64,000 nt of DNA from assembly GCF_902806455.1 (NCBI RefSeq), contig NZ_CADCWQ010000001.1, positions 2,108,001-2,172,000 of the forward strand, given 5' to 3'. The position numbers were made by a program, and so were the translations under genes. The notes beneath the pieces are model-generated. The model made no database searches. It worked only from the letters and a program-made list of their open reading frames with translations, and was not told the origin of the DNA. Positions 39,307-46,827 of the stretch are shown here, piece after piece (the stretch's first letter is position 1; each line of letters opens with the position of its first letter). Source of the stretch: Virgibacillus doumboii (GTDB lineage Bacteria; Bacillota; Bacilli; Bacillales; Amphibacillaceae).

Positions 39307-39759
39307 CTATGACTGATTATTTTTGGATGTATAGTAATCACGTTTTAATTGTTTTAAAATGGCTCTTCTGGTTATTATGCCGTCAAAATATCCTTCGTCA
39401 TCAGAAACACAAACAAACGGATAATTAATAACTGCTTTTAAGCCCTGCATAAACGTATCCTGTTTTGATATGGACGGTATATCTGTATTCATTACTTCGT
39501 GTACCTGCATTTCAGACAGTTTTTCAATTTCAAAGCGTTCCAGTCCCAATATTTCATTTAAAATAAGTGTTTTTCCTATTGTTCCTGCCAGCTTATAGGA
39601 CGCGTCCAGTACTGGAACAGCTGAGTAGCCCGATTTTACTAATACCAATAACGCATGTTCCAAAGGATTATTTAACTGAACATGGGCCACTTTTTCCGAT
39701 GAAATCATTAAGTCTTCAATTAAGATTTCCGTCAATTGTTTATCTTGAATTGTACTCAT
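39307..39759 (-). CDS. cbpB: CBS-domain protein CbpB/DarB
   Basis: A 150-residue protein made of two CBS domains (about 15-75 and 85-140), matching YkuL of Bacillus subtilis. Its homologues bind cyclic di-AMP and, when unbound, stimulate the (p)ppGpp enzyme Rel and pyruvate carboxylase; pycA is in this window. Start ATG 39759 follows AAAAGGAGCG, sixteen codons inside the longer frame. Confidence 0.9.
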   Translation of the reverse strand: MSTIQDKQLTEILIEDLMISSEKVAHVQLNNPLEHALLVLVKSGYSAVPVLDASYKLAGTIGKTLILNEILGLERFEIEKLSEMQVHEVMNTDIPSISKQDTFMQGLKAVINYPFVCVSDDEGYFDGIITRRAILKQLKRDYYTSKNNQS

Positions 39760-39894
39760 AATAAAACGCTCCTTTTCGAATACTAACAAACACCTTGTTT
39801 TAATCAAATGCTAAAAAGGAGTTGTGAAGCTACTCTCCACATACATATTCTACCATAATCAATACATAAGAATCATCTTTACTCAAAAATAACT

Positions 39895-39941
39895 TTGAAA
39901 TTTTCCATGACTTATTTTATAATATGAACATATGATCATAT
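39895..39941 (+). promoter_or_regulatory. czrA-czcD promoter and ArsR-type operator
   Basis: TTGAAA (39895-39900) and TATAAT (39918-39923) have a perfect 17-base spacer. An overlapping imperfect inverted repeat TATGA...TCATA (39923-39940), including the palindrome ATATGATCATAT (39930-39941), is the form of SmtB/ArsR-family operators, so the repressor would block the start of its own operon. Confidence 0.75.
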
Positions 39942-39959
39942 AGTATAGGAGTGTGGAAC

Positions 39960-40268
39960 TTGACTTATAAATCGATTAATGAACATTTGATAGATAATGT
40001 AGCCCAAACATTTAAAGTATTATCAGATCCAACCCGTATTAAAATTTTGCATCTGCTTTTTCATAAAGAATGTTCAGTCAGTGAAATTGCCGACATATTA
40101 AGCATGCAGCAGTCCACTATTTCACACCAATTAAAATACTTAAAGCAATTGCACCTTGTTAAAGCACGCAGAGAAAAAACAAAGTACTACTATTCACCTG
40201 ATGACTATCATGTGAAAAATTTGCTTGAACAAACGATTGAGCATACCAAGCATACTAAACAGGAGTGA
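39960..40268 (+). CDS. czrA: ArsR/SmtB-family zinc-responsive repressor CzrA
   Basis: A 102-residue winged-helix repressor. The recognition helix is in MQQSTISHQLKYLKQL near residues 55-70. The C-terminal helix carries D-x-H, then H eleven residues later and another three after (DDYHV...IEHTKH), the exact spacing of the zinc/cobalt site of CzrA. There is no Cys box, so arsenic or cadmium sensing of the CadC type is unlikely. TTG 39960 is the start, eight bases after AGGAG. It is upstream of czcD. Confidence 0.9.
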   Translation: MTYKSINEHLIDNVAQTFKVLSDPTRIKILHLLFHKECSVSEIADILSMQQSTISHQLKYLKQLHLVKARREKTKYYYSPDDYHVKNLLEQTIEHTKHTKQE

Positions 40269-40273
40269 TTAAC

Positions 40274-41170
40274 ATGGGACATAACCACGATCACCATCAT
40301 ACGGATAATACCAAAGTGTTATTCTGGAGTTTCATTGCGATAGCTTCCTTTATGGTAGTAGAAGTTATCGGTGGAATAGTAACAAACAGTCTTGCACTGC
40401 TGTCGGATGCAGGTCATATGTTAAGTGATGCAGCAGCATTGGGATTAAGTTTACTTGCATTTAAAATTGGCGAAAAAAATGTCACCAGAAATAAAACGTA
40501 TGGCTATAAGCGGTTTGAAATTATTGCAGCATTCATAAACGGTATTACATTAATTGTCATTTCGTTATATATAGGTTACGAAGCTTTCCACAGATTTGTT
40601 GACCCACCAAATGTAAGTGCAGGTATGATGATTATTGCCTCAATCGGTTTAGTGATAAATTTGGTGGTTGCCTGGATTTTGATGCGCGGCGACTCTGAAG
40701 AAAATTTAAATGTCAGAAGTGCCTTACTTCATGTGTTTGGTGATTTACTGGGATCAATTGGTGCGATAGTCGCCGGTATTTTAATATATTTCTTCAGCTG
40801 GTACATAGCTGACCCGATTGCAAGTGTATTAGTAGCTATTTTAATATTGATATCAGGTATTCGAATCACAAAAGACTCGGTTCATGTTCTAATGGAAGGA
40901 AAACCGGAAAATATCAATATGGATGAAGTGAAAGAAGCTTTATCAGGACTTGACGGTGTAAACGATGTGCATGACCTGCACATTTGGTCGATAACGTCTG
41001 GCTTTCCTTCATTGAGCTGTCATCTTGTTGTTGATGATACAATTAAACGGGACACAGTTCTCACAAAAGCAAATGACATGATTGAAGAACAGTTTCAGAT
41101 ATCCCACAGCACAATACAAATAGAAGGTCAAAATACTGCTTCACATAATGATTGTGATTTTTGTAACTGA
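40274..41170 (+). CDS. czcD: Cation diffusion facilitator, zinc efflux CzcD
   Basis: A 298-residue antiporter that exports Zn2+ (and perhaps Co2+ or Cd2+) in exchange for H+ or K+. A His-rich N-terminus (GHNHDHHH) is followed by six membrane spans. The metal site HxxxD is in SDAGHMLSDAAAL (TM2), with VFGDLLGSIGA in TM5. The C-terminal cytoplasmic domain (about 205-285) has VHDLHIWS. Start ATG 40274 follows AGGAG by eight bases, within a czrA-czcD operon. Confidence 0.93.
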   Translation: MGHNHDHHHTDNTKVLFWSFIAIASFMVVEVIGGIVTNSLALLSDAGHMLSDAAALGLSLLAFKIGEKNVTRNKTYGYKRFEIIAAFINGITLIVISLYIGYEAFHRFVDPPNVSAGMMIIASIGLVINLVVAWILMRGDSEENLNVRSALLHVFGDLLGSIGAIVAGILIYFFSWYIADPIASVLVAILILISGIRITKDSVHVLMEGKPENINMDEVKEALSGLDGVNDVHDLHIWSITSGFPSLSCHLVVDDTIKRDTVLTKANDMIEEQFQISHSTIQIEGQNTASHNDCDFCN

Positions 41171-41242
41171 ACTATTGTTGTTGACACAGCTTTATATGAT
41201 AAATATATGCTGAAAACATTAAAACGGATATTGATAATATGC

Positions 41243-41277
41243 AAGCGTGCTAAGGCCTAAAGCACGCTTCTTTTTTT
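41243..41277 (+). terminator. czcD terminator
   Basis: AAGCGTGCT pairs with AGCACGCTT, with a T-rich tract after it. Confidence 0.9.
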
Positions 41278-41330
41278 AAAGCTCATTTCGAAATTTTGTT
41301 GCTTAGTAACCTCGCAGTTGGTATAGAATG

Positions 41331-41690
41331 CGAACTGCTTTGAATAGAGTTGAGTACTACAACACCGCTGCGGAAATACACTTCGCTTTCCGTGGGCGGC
41401 TGATGAGCCTCCTTGTTCCTTCGTCACTGCGGAGTCTCATCTAGGCCTCTGCTCCCACAGGAGTCTTCGTGTATTTCCTCCGCTGTATTCTGCTCTTTTG
41501 ACCTTGAATATGAACTGTGAAAAAAAACAAACCAGCAGCTGGAATATGCGAGACTCCTGCGGGAAGAACAAGCTAGGCGAGACTTGGAAGTGAGGAACTA
41601 GCTGAGGAGGCTCGGAGGCTTGCCCGCGGAAAGCGAGTATATTCCAGCTGCGGCGGTTTGAGAGCCTCATATACTGTTTCGCAGTTTACA
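41331..41690. repeat. Composite MITE-like repeat, two modules
   Basis: Module one (about 41361-41487) begins CCGCTGCGGAAATACAC and ends GTGTATTTCCTCCGCTG. Module two (about 41531-41665) begins CCAGCAGCTGGAATATGCG and ends TATTCCAGCTGCGG. Each module is thus bounded by its own inverted ends. Outer sequence AGAATGCGAACTG (41335) and CAGTTTACAG (41682) resembles the family termini. There is no gene in this gap. Confidence 0.8.
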
Positions 41691-41733
41691 GATTTTGTAT
41701 CAAAAACAACAATCTATACGAAAACAGTCCTTT

Positions 41734-42501
41734 TTAAAAAGGAAATTTATTCAACCATTGTCCTCCATCCATAGTTACTACCTCGCCATTAATGTAGCCT
41801 GCTTTTTCTGATAATAGAAAATAGGCAAGGTCAGCTATTTCTTCCGGTTTACCCAGTCGATGTAATGGAACAGATTGAAGTGTACGTTCCGCAGCTTTTT
41901 CCGACTGAAATAATTTTTCAGCTCCACCAGTTCGCTCGATTGGCCCCGGTGCAATTGCATTCACACGAATACCGTACTTTGTCCCCCATTCCACTGCCAG
42001 TGTCCGTGTCAGATTGAGGACCCCTGCCTTCGCGGCCGATGAATGAATCACACCCGCTCCGGCATTCCATGCATATGTAGCTACCATGTTAATAATCGAT
42101 CCTTTAATACCATTCTCGATCCAGTACTTCCCAACTTCTCTGCTGCAGTAAAACGTTCCATTCAATACAATATCAATAACAGAATTCCAGCCATTTACGG
42201 ACAAATCCTCCGCTGCCACAATAAAATTACCAGCAGCATTATTCACCAGATGATCAATCGTTCCAAATTTTTCAACTGTATCCGCAACCATTTGCTCAAT
42301 ATCTTCAGGTTTTCTTACATCCATGGAAACCGTATGTATTTCACCATTTGACTTTTTATCCAATTCGTCTTTAACAGCCAGCAGACGCTCTTCATTTCTG
42401 CCCGTCAGAACGACATTTGCACCTTCCATTGCAAATTTTTCAGCCATATATTTGCCCATACCACTCGAACTGCCTGTAACAATAACAGTTTTATTTTTCA
42501 T
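41734..42501 (-). CDS. fadH: 2,4-dienoyl-CoA reductase-type SDR
   Basis: A 255-residue NADP-dependent short-chain dehydrogenase matching YkuF/FadH, which removes double bonds from unsaturated fatty acyl-CoAs for beta-oxidation. The cofactor motif TGSSSGMG is near residues 9-16 and NNAAGN near 88-93. The usual YxxxK is HSSAAK, with Ser for Tyr, as in dienoyl-CoA reductases, and AIAPGPIERTGG follows. This altered active site supports FadH over an ordinary ketoreductase. GGGGGATA lies before the ATG. Confidence 0.9.
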   Translation of the reverse strand: MKNKTVIVTGSSSGMGKYMAEKFAMEGANVVLTGRNEERLLAVKDELDKKSNGEIHTVSMDVRKPEDIEQMVADTVEKFGTIDHLVNNAAGNFIVAAEDLSVNGWNSVIDIVLNGTFYCSREVGKYWIENGIKGSIINMVATYAWNAGAGVIHSSAAKAGVLNLTRTLAVEWGTKYGIRVNAIAPGPIERTGGAEKLFQSEKAAERTLQSVPLHRLGKPEEIADLAYFLLSEKAGYINGEVVTMDGGQWLNKFPF

Positions 42502-42845
42502 AATATCCCCCTTTTCATCTATACTTCCATCATATTGACATCAAACGATAAAGTCAAAAAATTAACAGATAATTAAGATTGTTTTATCTGCTGAAAAAAA
42601 TACGTACAAGGAAAACACACCTTGAAAAATGGTAAGCTGACTTTATACGCAAGCAGAAGTTCAGGAACAACCCGGCTTCCTTACCGTTTCCTCTGCAAAC
42701 CGGAAATTAATGTATATACCGCGGCGCAAATAGCAAATTTCTATACGAAAATAACCTTTCATTTAAATCGTAACAGATTATTCATAGTTTTTTACCTGAC
42801 TGCATGCTACACTTGATAGAAGTTTATATAGGAGGAAATTCGAAA
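42502..42845. other. fadH-sco intergenic region
   Basis: The gap between divergent fadH and the Sco gene holds only short unsupported frames. The AGGAGG at 42832 belongs to the Sco gene. I see no repeat or clear operator. Confidence 0.4.
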
Positions 42846-43421
42846 ATGACAGCAAGTAAGATAATACTTCCTTTATTAATTTTGTTCATTTTATTAAGCG
42901 CTTGCGGCAATACATATGAAGGTGATTTCTCGTATGATGTGAAGAAGTTTACCTTCACAAATCAAAATGGCGAAACAATAAGCAAAGAAGATATGGCAGG
43001 AAAGTTCTGGATTGCAGATTTTATTTTCACAAACTGCACAACTGTTTGCCCGCCAATGACTTCAAACATGGTGTATCTGCAGGGTAAATTAAAAAAAGCC
43101 GGACTTGAGGACGTTCAACTTCTATCATTCAGTATTGATCCCAAGCGTGATACACATGAAAAAATGAAAACATATGTTAAAAATCGTGGTGGAACATTAG
43201 ATAATTGGCATTTATTCACCGGCTACGAATTTGAAAAAATTAAGGAGTTTTCCATAAAATCATTTAAAGCGCCAGTCGATAAAATTGCTGACTCAGACCA
43301 GTTTATCCATTCAACAGGTTTCTATCTGGTATCACCGGAAGGAAACGCGATTAAGCAATATAACGGTAATGACAAAAGTGAAATGAAAAAAATAGTTCAG
43401 GATATTAAAGATATGTCCTGA
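42846..43421 (+). CDS. Sco1/SenC-family copper chaperone lipoprotein
   Basis: A 191-residue membrane-anchored thioredoxin-fold lipoprotein (lipobox LSAC near residue 19) that helps build the CuA site of cytochrome oxidase subunit II. The copper ligands are the CxxxC pair in NCTTVCPP and the His in FIHSTGF. CtaC, the expected client, is at the window start. ATG 42846 follows AGGAGGAAA. The position within the yku/yky region differs from Bacillus subtilis, where the homologue is YpmQ. Confidence 0.92.
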   Translation: MTASKIILPLLILFILLSACGNTYEGDFSYDVKKFTFTNQNGETISKEDMAGKFWIADFIFTNCTTVCPPMTSNMVYLQGKLKKAGLEDVQLLSFSIDPKRDTHEKMKTYVKNRGGTLDNWHLFTGYEFEKIKEFSIKSFKAPVDKIADSDQFIHSTGFYLVSPEGNAIKQYNGNDKSEMKKIVQDIKDMS

Positions 43422-43429
43422 ATTCAGCA

Positions 43430-43457
43430 GGAGCAGGTACCCACGCTCCCTTTTTTT
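43430..43457 (+). terminator. Sco gene terminator
   Basis: GGAGC pairs with GCTCC around ten bases, followed by seven T. Confidence 0.7.
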
Positions 43458-43561
43458 ATGTCTTCCAAACTTTAGAAACTTACACTTATTTTATTGCAAT
43501 AGGACAGGCTTTGCGATACGATATAGACAAGTATTCTAGTAGACGGAAAGGAGAAAGGTGT

Positions 43562-44044
43562 ATGGATGAAAACCAATCGATTCCACTAAGCGAACTCGCC
43601 AAGGCTCTTTACACAATTAACCGGCATGCAAAAACAGCTCCGGAGCCGCAACACTTGTATTATATAAAGAAGGAAACGATTAATCGTCTTTTACGTGAAA
43701 AGCGTGCAAAGAAAATCGGTCTGCATTTCTCGAATCACCCTAAATTCAGTAACCAGCACTCTACACTTCTTGTAAAAGTAGACAATTATTATTTCCATGT
43801 TCCCCCATCAAAAGATGACTTCAAAGAACTTAAACACCTAGGTGAACTTGATGAGAACCATCGAAATCCCCAAACAAAAATGTCACTTTCACATGCAAAA
43901 AAAATCGTGTATCGCTATATTAATTGGCAGCCGGCAAAAAAACCATACAAAGCCTCCAAGAAGAAAAACAGATCCTCTTATTTTATCCCAACGTCACTTG
44001 GGAAAATGGAATGGCCTCCTAAAAATACGCATCGGAACTATTAA
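43562..44044 (+). CDS. ykyB: YkyB family protein
   Basis: A 160-residue basic soluble protein of the YkyB family: SELAKALYTINRHAKTAPEP at about 9-28, LHFSNHPKFS near 58-67 and a Lys-rich C-terminus. Function is unknown. In Bacillus subtilis ykyB follows patA; here patA is 2.8 kb away. ATG 43562 follows AAAGGAGAAAGG, and the frame is open 17 codons further upstream. Confidence 0.88.
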   Translation: MDENQSIPLSELAKALYTINRHAKTAPEPQHLYYIKKETINRLLREKRAKKIGLHFSNHPKFSNQHSTLLVKVDNYYFHVPPSKDDFKELKHLGELDENHRNPQTKMSLSHAKKIVYRYINWQPAKKPYKASKKKNRSSYFIPTSLGKMEWPPKNTHRNY

Positions 44045-44073
44045 AAGCACCTTTAATTTCAGGTGCTTTTTTC
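44042..44073 (+). terminator. ykyB terminator
   Basis: AAAAGCACCT pairs with AGGTGCTTTT and is followed by T's. Confidence 0.88.
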
Positions 44074-44126
44074 CGGTTTTAATTAATAAAATAAGGGTAC
44101 AGGAACAAATAAAGGAGGTTCTAACC

Positions 44127-44345
44127 ATGTCAATGGAGTCAGAAGATTTCCTGTATGAGCTTCAAAAACACTTCAAACAGACACATATATTGAAGGATGC
44201 TTATGAAAGACTATCACCCTCTGAAAAAGAAATGGTAAAGAAACAACTTCCTCCTAATCAGCCATTACCATTAGATCATTATCAACAAGTATATGAATGG
44301 TACAAAAACATGCAGCAACTGCTCAATGTTACGGATATAAGTTAA
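44127..44345 (+). CDS. Small soluble protein, unknown function
   Basis: A 72-residue protein starting MSMESEDFLYELQKHF, probably helical, with a central ERLSPSEKEMVKKQLPP and an aromatic C-terminal part (HYQQVYEWYKNM). AAAGGAGG lies before the ATG, and the gene ends at its own terminator. A longer overlapping frame from 43842 is the ykyB shadow. I do not recognise the family. Confidence 0.75.
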   Translation: MSMESEDFLYELQKHFKQTHILKDAYERLSPSEKEMVKKQLPPNQPLPLDHYQQVYEWYKNMQQLLNVTDIS

Positions 44346-44352
44346 ATCTAAG

Positions 44353-44385
44353 AAACGCGCATACTGTTCATGCGCGTTTTTTGTT
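44353..44385. terminator. Terminator between two small convergent genes
   Basis: AAACGCGCAT pairs with ATGCGCGTTT and T's follow. It overlaps the last codons of the facing gene. Confidence 0.88.
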
Positions 44386-44700
44386 TTTCCTTAACATATA
44401 TTGAATTGTGTGAATTAAAATCAAACACCCGCCAAATATAGCAAGACACTGCAATAAGATTTCAAATAACTGTAAATCGGCAATACTTGCTAAAACAAAT
44501 ACAAGTAAGAATACGACAAGAAATACCAGGCTGCTCACAACATAATTCAGTAATTTAACCGATTGAACAGAAACAACCCAATTGACAAACGGACGCAAAA
44601 TTAAATAGATTATTATCATTCCAATAAAAATATATACATACTCCATTGGAATCAAATGATTTAAGTTTAACCAATCGAAATTTCCAAACATTTTTCTCAT
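44368..44700 (-). CDS. Small membrane protein, unknown function
   Basis: A 110-residue protein with three hydrophobic segments at about 20-38, 50-72 and 80-102 and a basic end (RKNKKRA). AGGAAAG precedes the ATG. No family is recognised. Its 3' end overlaps the shared terminator hairpin. Confidence 0.75.
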   Translation of the reverse strand: MRKMFGNFDWLNLNHLIPMEYVYIFIGMIIIYLILRPFVNWVVSVQSVKLLNYVVSSLVFLVVFLLVFVLASIADLQLFEILLQCLAIFGGCLILIHTIQYMLRKNKKRA

Positions 44701-44808
44701 CTGCTTTCCTAAGATTTATTATTCAATATGAACAATCCATTTTGGTAATATACATGATAATAATCTGATATAATCGCTGTAATCGGGTATAAAAGGGGGA
44801 AATATGCC

Positions 44809-45702
44809 TTGAATAAAGCGTTTCTTTATATCATTATCGGGGCAGGGCTTTGGGGCACAATCGGCTGGTATGTTAAAAATTTATATACATATGGGTTCAC
44901 CCCGATGGAAGTCGTGACACTTAGGGCATGGTCAGCTGCTATCATACTAGTTATCTATTTATTAATAACTGCACCAAAGAAATTAAAACTTACTTCAGCC
45001 AGCGATATAAAATATTTTATTGGCACCGGAGTTTTCAGTATCATTTTCTTCAACTACTGTATGTTTACTGCCATTGAATTAGCTACAATTCCTGTTGCCA
45101 CTGCATTGCTTTATACAGCGCCAGCATTTGTGACAGTGTTATCATTCCTGTTTTTCAAAGAGCCACTGACAAAAAGTAAAATTGTTGCTCTTTTTATCAC
45201 GCTTGCAGGTACAGCGCTGGTGGTAGGATTAATCCCATTAAATCTGGAAACCTTTAAGCTTGCTGCTATTCTTTTTGGGCTTGGTTCAGGGATTGGGTAT
45301 GCCCTGTACAGCATCTTCAGTAAATTCGCATTAAAGAAATACACAAGCCTGAGTATTACAACGTATACATTTATCGTGGCTGCCGTTTCACTATTGCCGT
45401 TTTTTCCATATAAAGAAAAATTCACATTACTGCTTGACCCGGCAGTTCTATTCTATGCATTCGGATTAGGCTTTCTTCCTACTGCATTTGCCTATATCAT
45501 TTACACGTACGGATTAAACAAGACAGAGGCATCCACAGCATCCATTTTGACAACTATAGAACCTGTTGTAGCAACGCTGATTGGAATTTATATATTTCAC
45601 GAGGCTTTTTCCATTACACAAATGCTTGGAATGGCTTGCATTATCGGAGCAGTGATACTGATTCAGGTATACGCAAAACCTGGAAAAATAAATCGTACAT
45701 AA
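44809..45702 (+). CDS. EamA-family drug/metabolite transporter
   Basis: A 297-residue carrier with ten membrane helices arranged as two EamA repeats (about 5-135 and 148-288). ATALLYTAPAFVTVLSFLFF near 98-117 and TEASTASILTTIEPVVATLI near 241-260 are the matching repeat ends. It likely exports a metabolite or amino acid; the substrate cannot be told. The start is TTG 44809 after GGGGGAAA. Confidence 0.88.
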   Translation: MNKAFLYIIIGAGLWGTIGWYVKNLYTYGFTPMEVVTLRAWSAAIILVIYLLITAPKKLKLTSASDIKYFIGTGVFSIIFFNYCMFTAIELATIPVATALLYTAPAFVTVLSFLFFKEPLTKSKIVALFITLAGTALVVGLIPLNLETFKLAAILFGLGSGIGYALYSIFSKFALKKYTSLSITTYTFIVAAVSLLPFFPYKEKFTLLLDPAVLFYAFGLGFLPTAFAYIIYTYGLNKTEASTASILTTIEPVVATLIGIYIFHEAFSITQMLGMACIIGAVILIQVYAKPGKINRT

Positions 45703-45744
45703 GTGATATCCATCACGTCAGTAAAGGCAAAAAAATACTATTAT
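45701..45744 (+). promoter_or_regulatory. Fnr/Crp-like box and promoter of ric
   Basis: AAGTGATATCCATCACGT (45701-45718) is a GTGA-N6-TCAC palindrome of the Fnr/Crp type. A -10-like TATTAT lies at 45739-45744. If transcription starts about seven bases later, the box is centred near -41.5, the class II activator position. The regulator itself is not in the window. Confidence 0.65.
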
Positions 45745-45776
45745 CGAGGTAAGTCCACAAACAGGAGGTAATAGTA

Positions 45777-46469
45777 ATGAGTCAATTTACTGCTGAACAT
45801 ACACCCGCTGAGATCGTAAAGGTATTTCCCAAGGCGAGTGATTTATTTAAAGAACGACGAATCGATTTTTGCTGTGGTGGCAACCGTCCACTCAGTGACG
45901 TTTTTGAAGAAAAAGACATGGATGACTCCATTATTCTGAATGAGCTTAACAATGCATATTGAGAATGGCAGAAAGAAGACCATGATGTGGTTGATTGGGA
46001 CGCTATTCCCGCTTCCGAGTTAATTGACCATATTGTCCATACACACCATGTATACTTGAACGACGAGCTTCCCGCTTTAGGGCAATTTGTCACAAAAATA
46101 TTACGTGTCCATGGTGCAAATCATCCACATTTGAAAGAATTGCATCGACTATACAATGATTTTAAAGTGGATATGGAAGAACACATGATTACAGAAGAAA
46201 GTGAAGTATTCCCACTGATTAAAAAATATGAAAAAGAACCAAGCGAGCAGCTTCTTCAAGCTATTCGTGAAGCAAATGGCGGACTGGAAGACGAACATGA
46301 AACTTCCGGTAACATTCTGAAGCGGATGCGGGAAGTCACCAATGGCTTCGAACCGCCTGCAGATGCATGCAGCTCCTACCGAATCACATATGCACGTCTA
46401 GCTGAAATGGAAACGAACACATTCCAGCATGTTCATTTGGAAAACAACATACTGTTTAAAAATCTGTAA
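45777..46469 (+). pseudogene. ric: Iron-sulfur repair di-iron protein Ric/ScdA, interrupted by TGA
   Basis: Read through, this is a 230-residue ScdA/YtfE protein that repairs iron-sulfur clusters after nitric oxide or oxidative damage. The ScdA_N domain (FKERRIDFCCGGNRPL) spans about 1-60. The hemerythrin-like di-iron domain (about 75-230) has IVHTHH, VHGANHP, EEHMITEE, DEHET and HVHLENN. A single in-frame TGA at 45960-45962 separates them. The second half could restart at GTG 45987, where AAAGAAG lies eight bases upstream, so two separate polypeptides are possible. AGGAGG precedes the first ATG and an Fnr-like box lies upstream. Confidence 0.8.
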
Positions 46470-46479
46470 TAAACATACT

Positions 46480-46526
46480 AAAAGAACAGGGTCACATGTT
46501 TTACATGCCTGCCCTGTTCTTTTTTC
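46480..46526 (+). terminator. ric terminator
   Basis: AAAGAACAGGG pairs with CCCTGTTCTTT over a 20-base loop, and T's follow. Confidence 0.88.
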
Positions 46527-46565
46527 GTTTTGAGAATGGTTCAGCTAATCCTGCTTATGTTATGA

Positions 46566-46721
46566 TTATCTATGAAGTAAATGGTCCATCCTATCTGACT
46601 TAATTGCTGACTGCTTTTTGTCCAGACGAAGCTCAAGTTGTTTTAATCTATCTTCGTCTTCTAATAGTTCCTGTTTATTTTGCTTTACAAGTTCTTCAAA
46701 GTTTTGATATTTTGGGCGCAT
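46566..46721 (-). CDS. FbpB-like small basic protein
   Basis: A 51-residue charged protein with the segment FEELVKQNKQELLEDEDRL, resembling the Fur-regulated basic protein family (FbpB/FbpC), which acts with the small RNA FsrA in the iron-sparing response. AAAGGAG precedes the ATG, and TATAAT lies about 30 bases further upstream. I could not find a clear Fur box, so iron control is only inferred from the family. Confidence 0.7.
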   Translation of the reverse strand: MRPKYQNFEELVKQNKQELLEDEDRLKQLELRLDKKQSAIKSDRMDHLLHR

Positions 46722-46827
46722 ATTTTCACACTCCTTTATTTGCTCATTTTAATTATACCCTATTTTTCGTATAACAAATCAAAATTATTTGAACATTTTA
46801 TAAAAATTTTCTCACGGAGGTTTATTC

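Noticed and set aside
42622..42816. 64-codon plus-strand frame before the Sco gene
   Set aside because: No ribosome site and no coding character; it is left as intergenic.
28957..46469. TGA read as a sense codon (Trp or selenocysteine)
   Set aside because: Two genes have internal TGA, but many clearly intact genes end in or avoid TGA normally. One of the two is also truncated and frameshifted, so plain gene decay explains it better.
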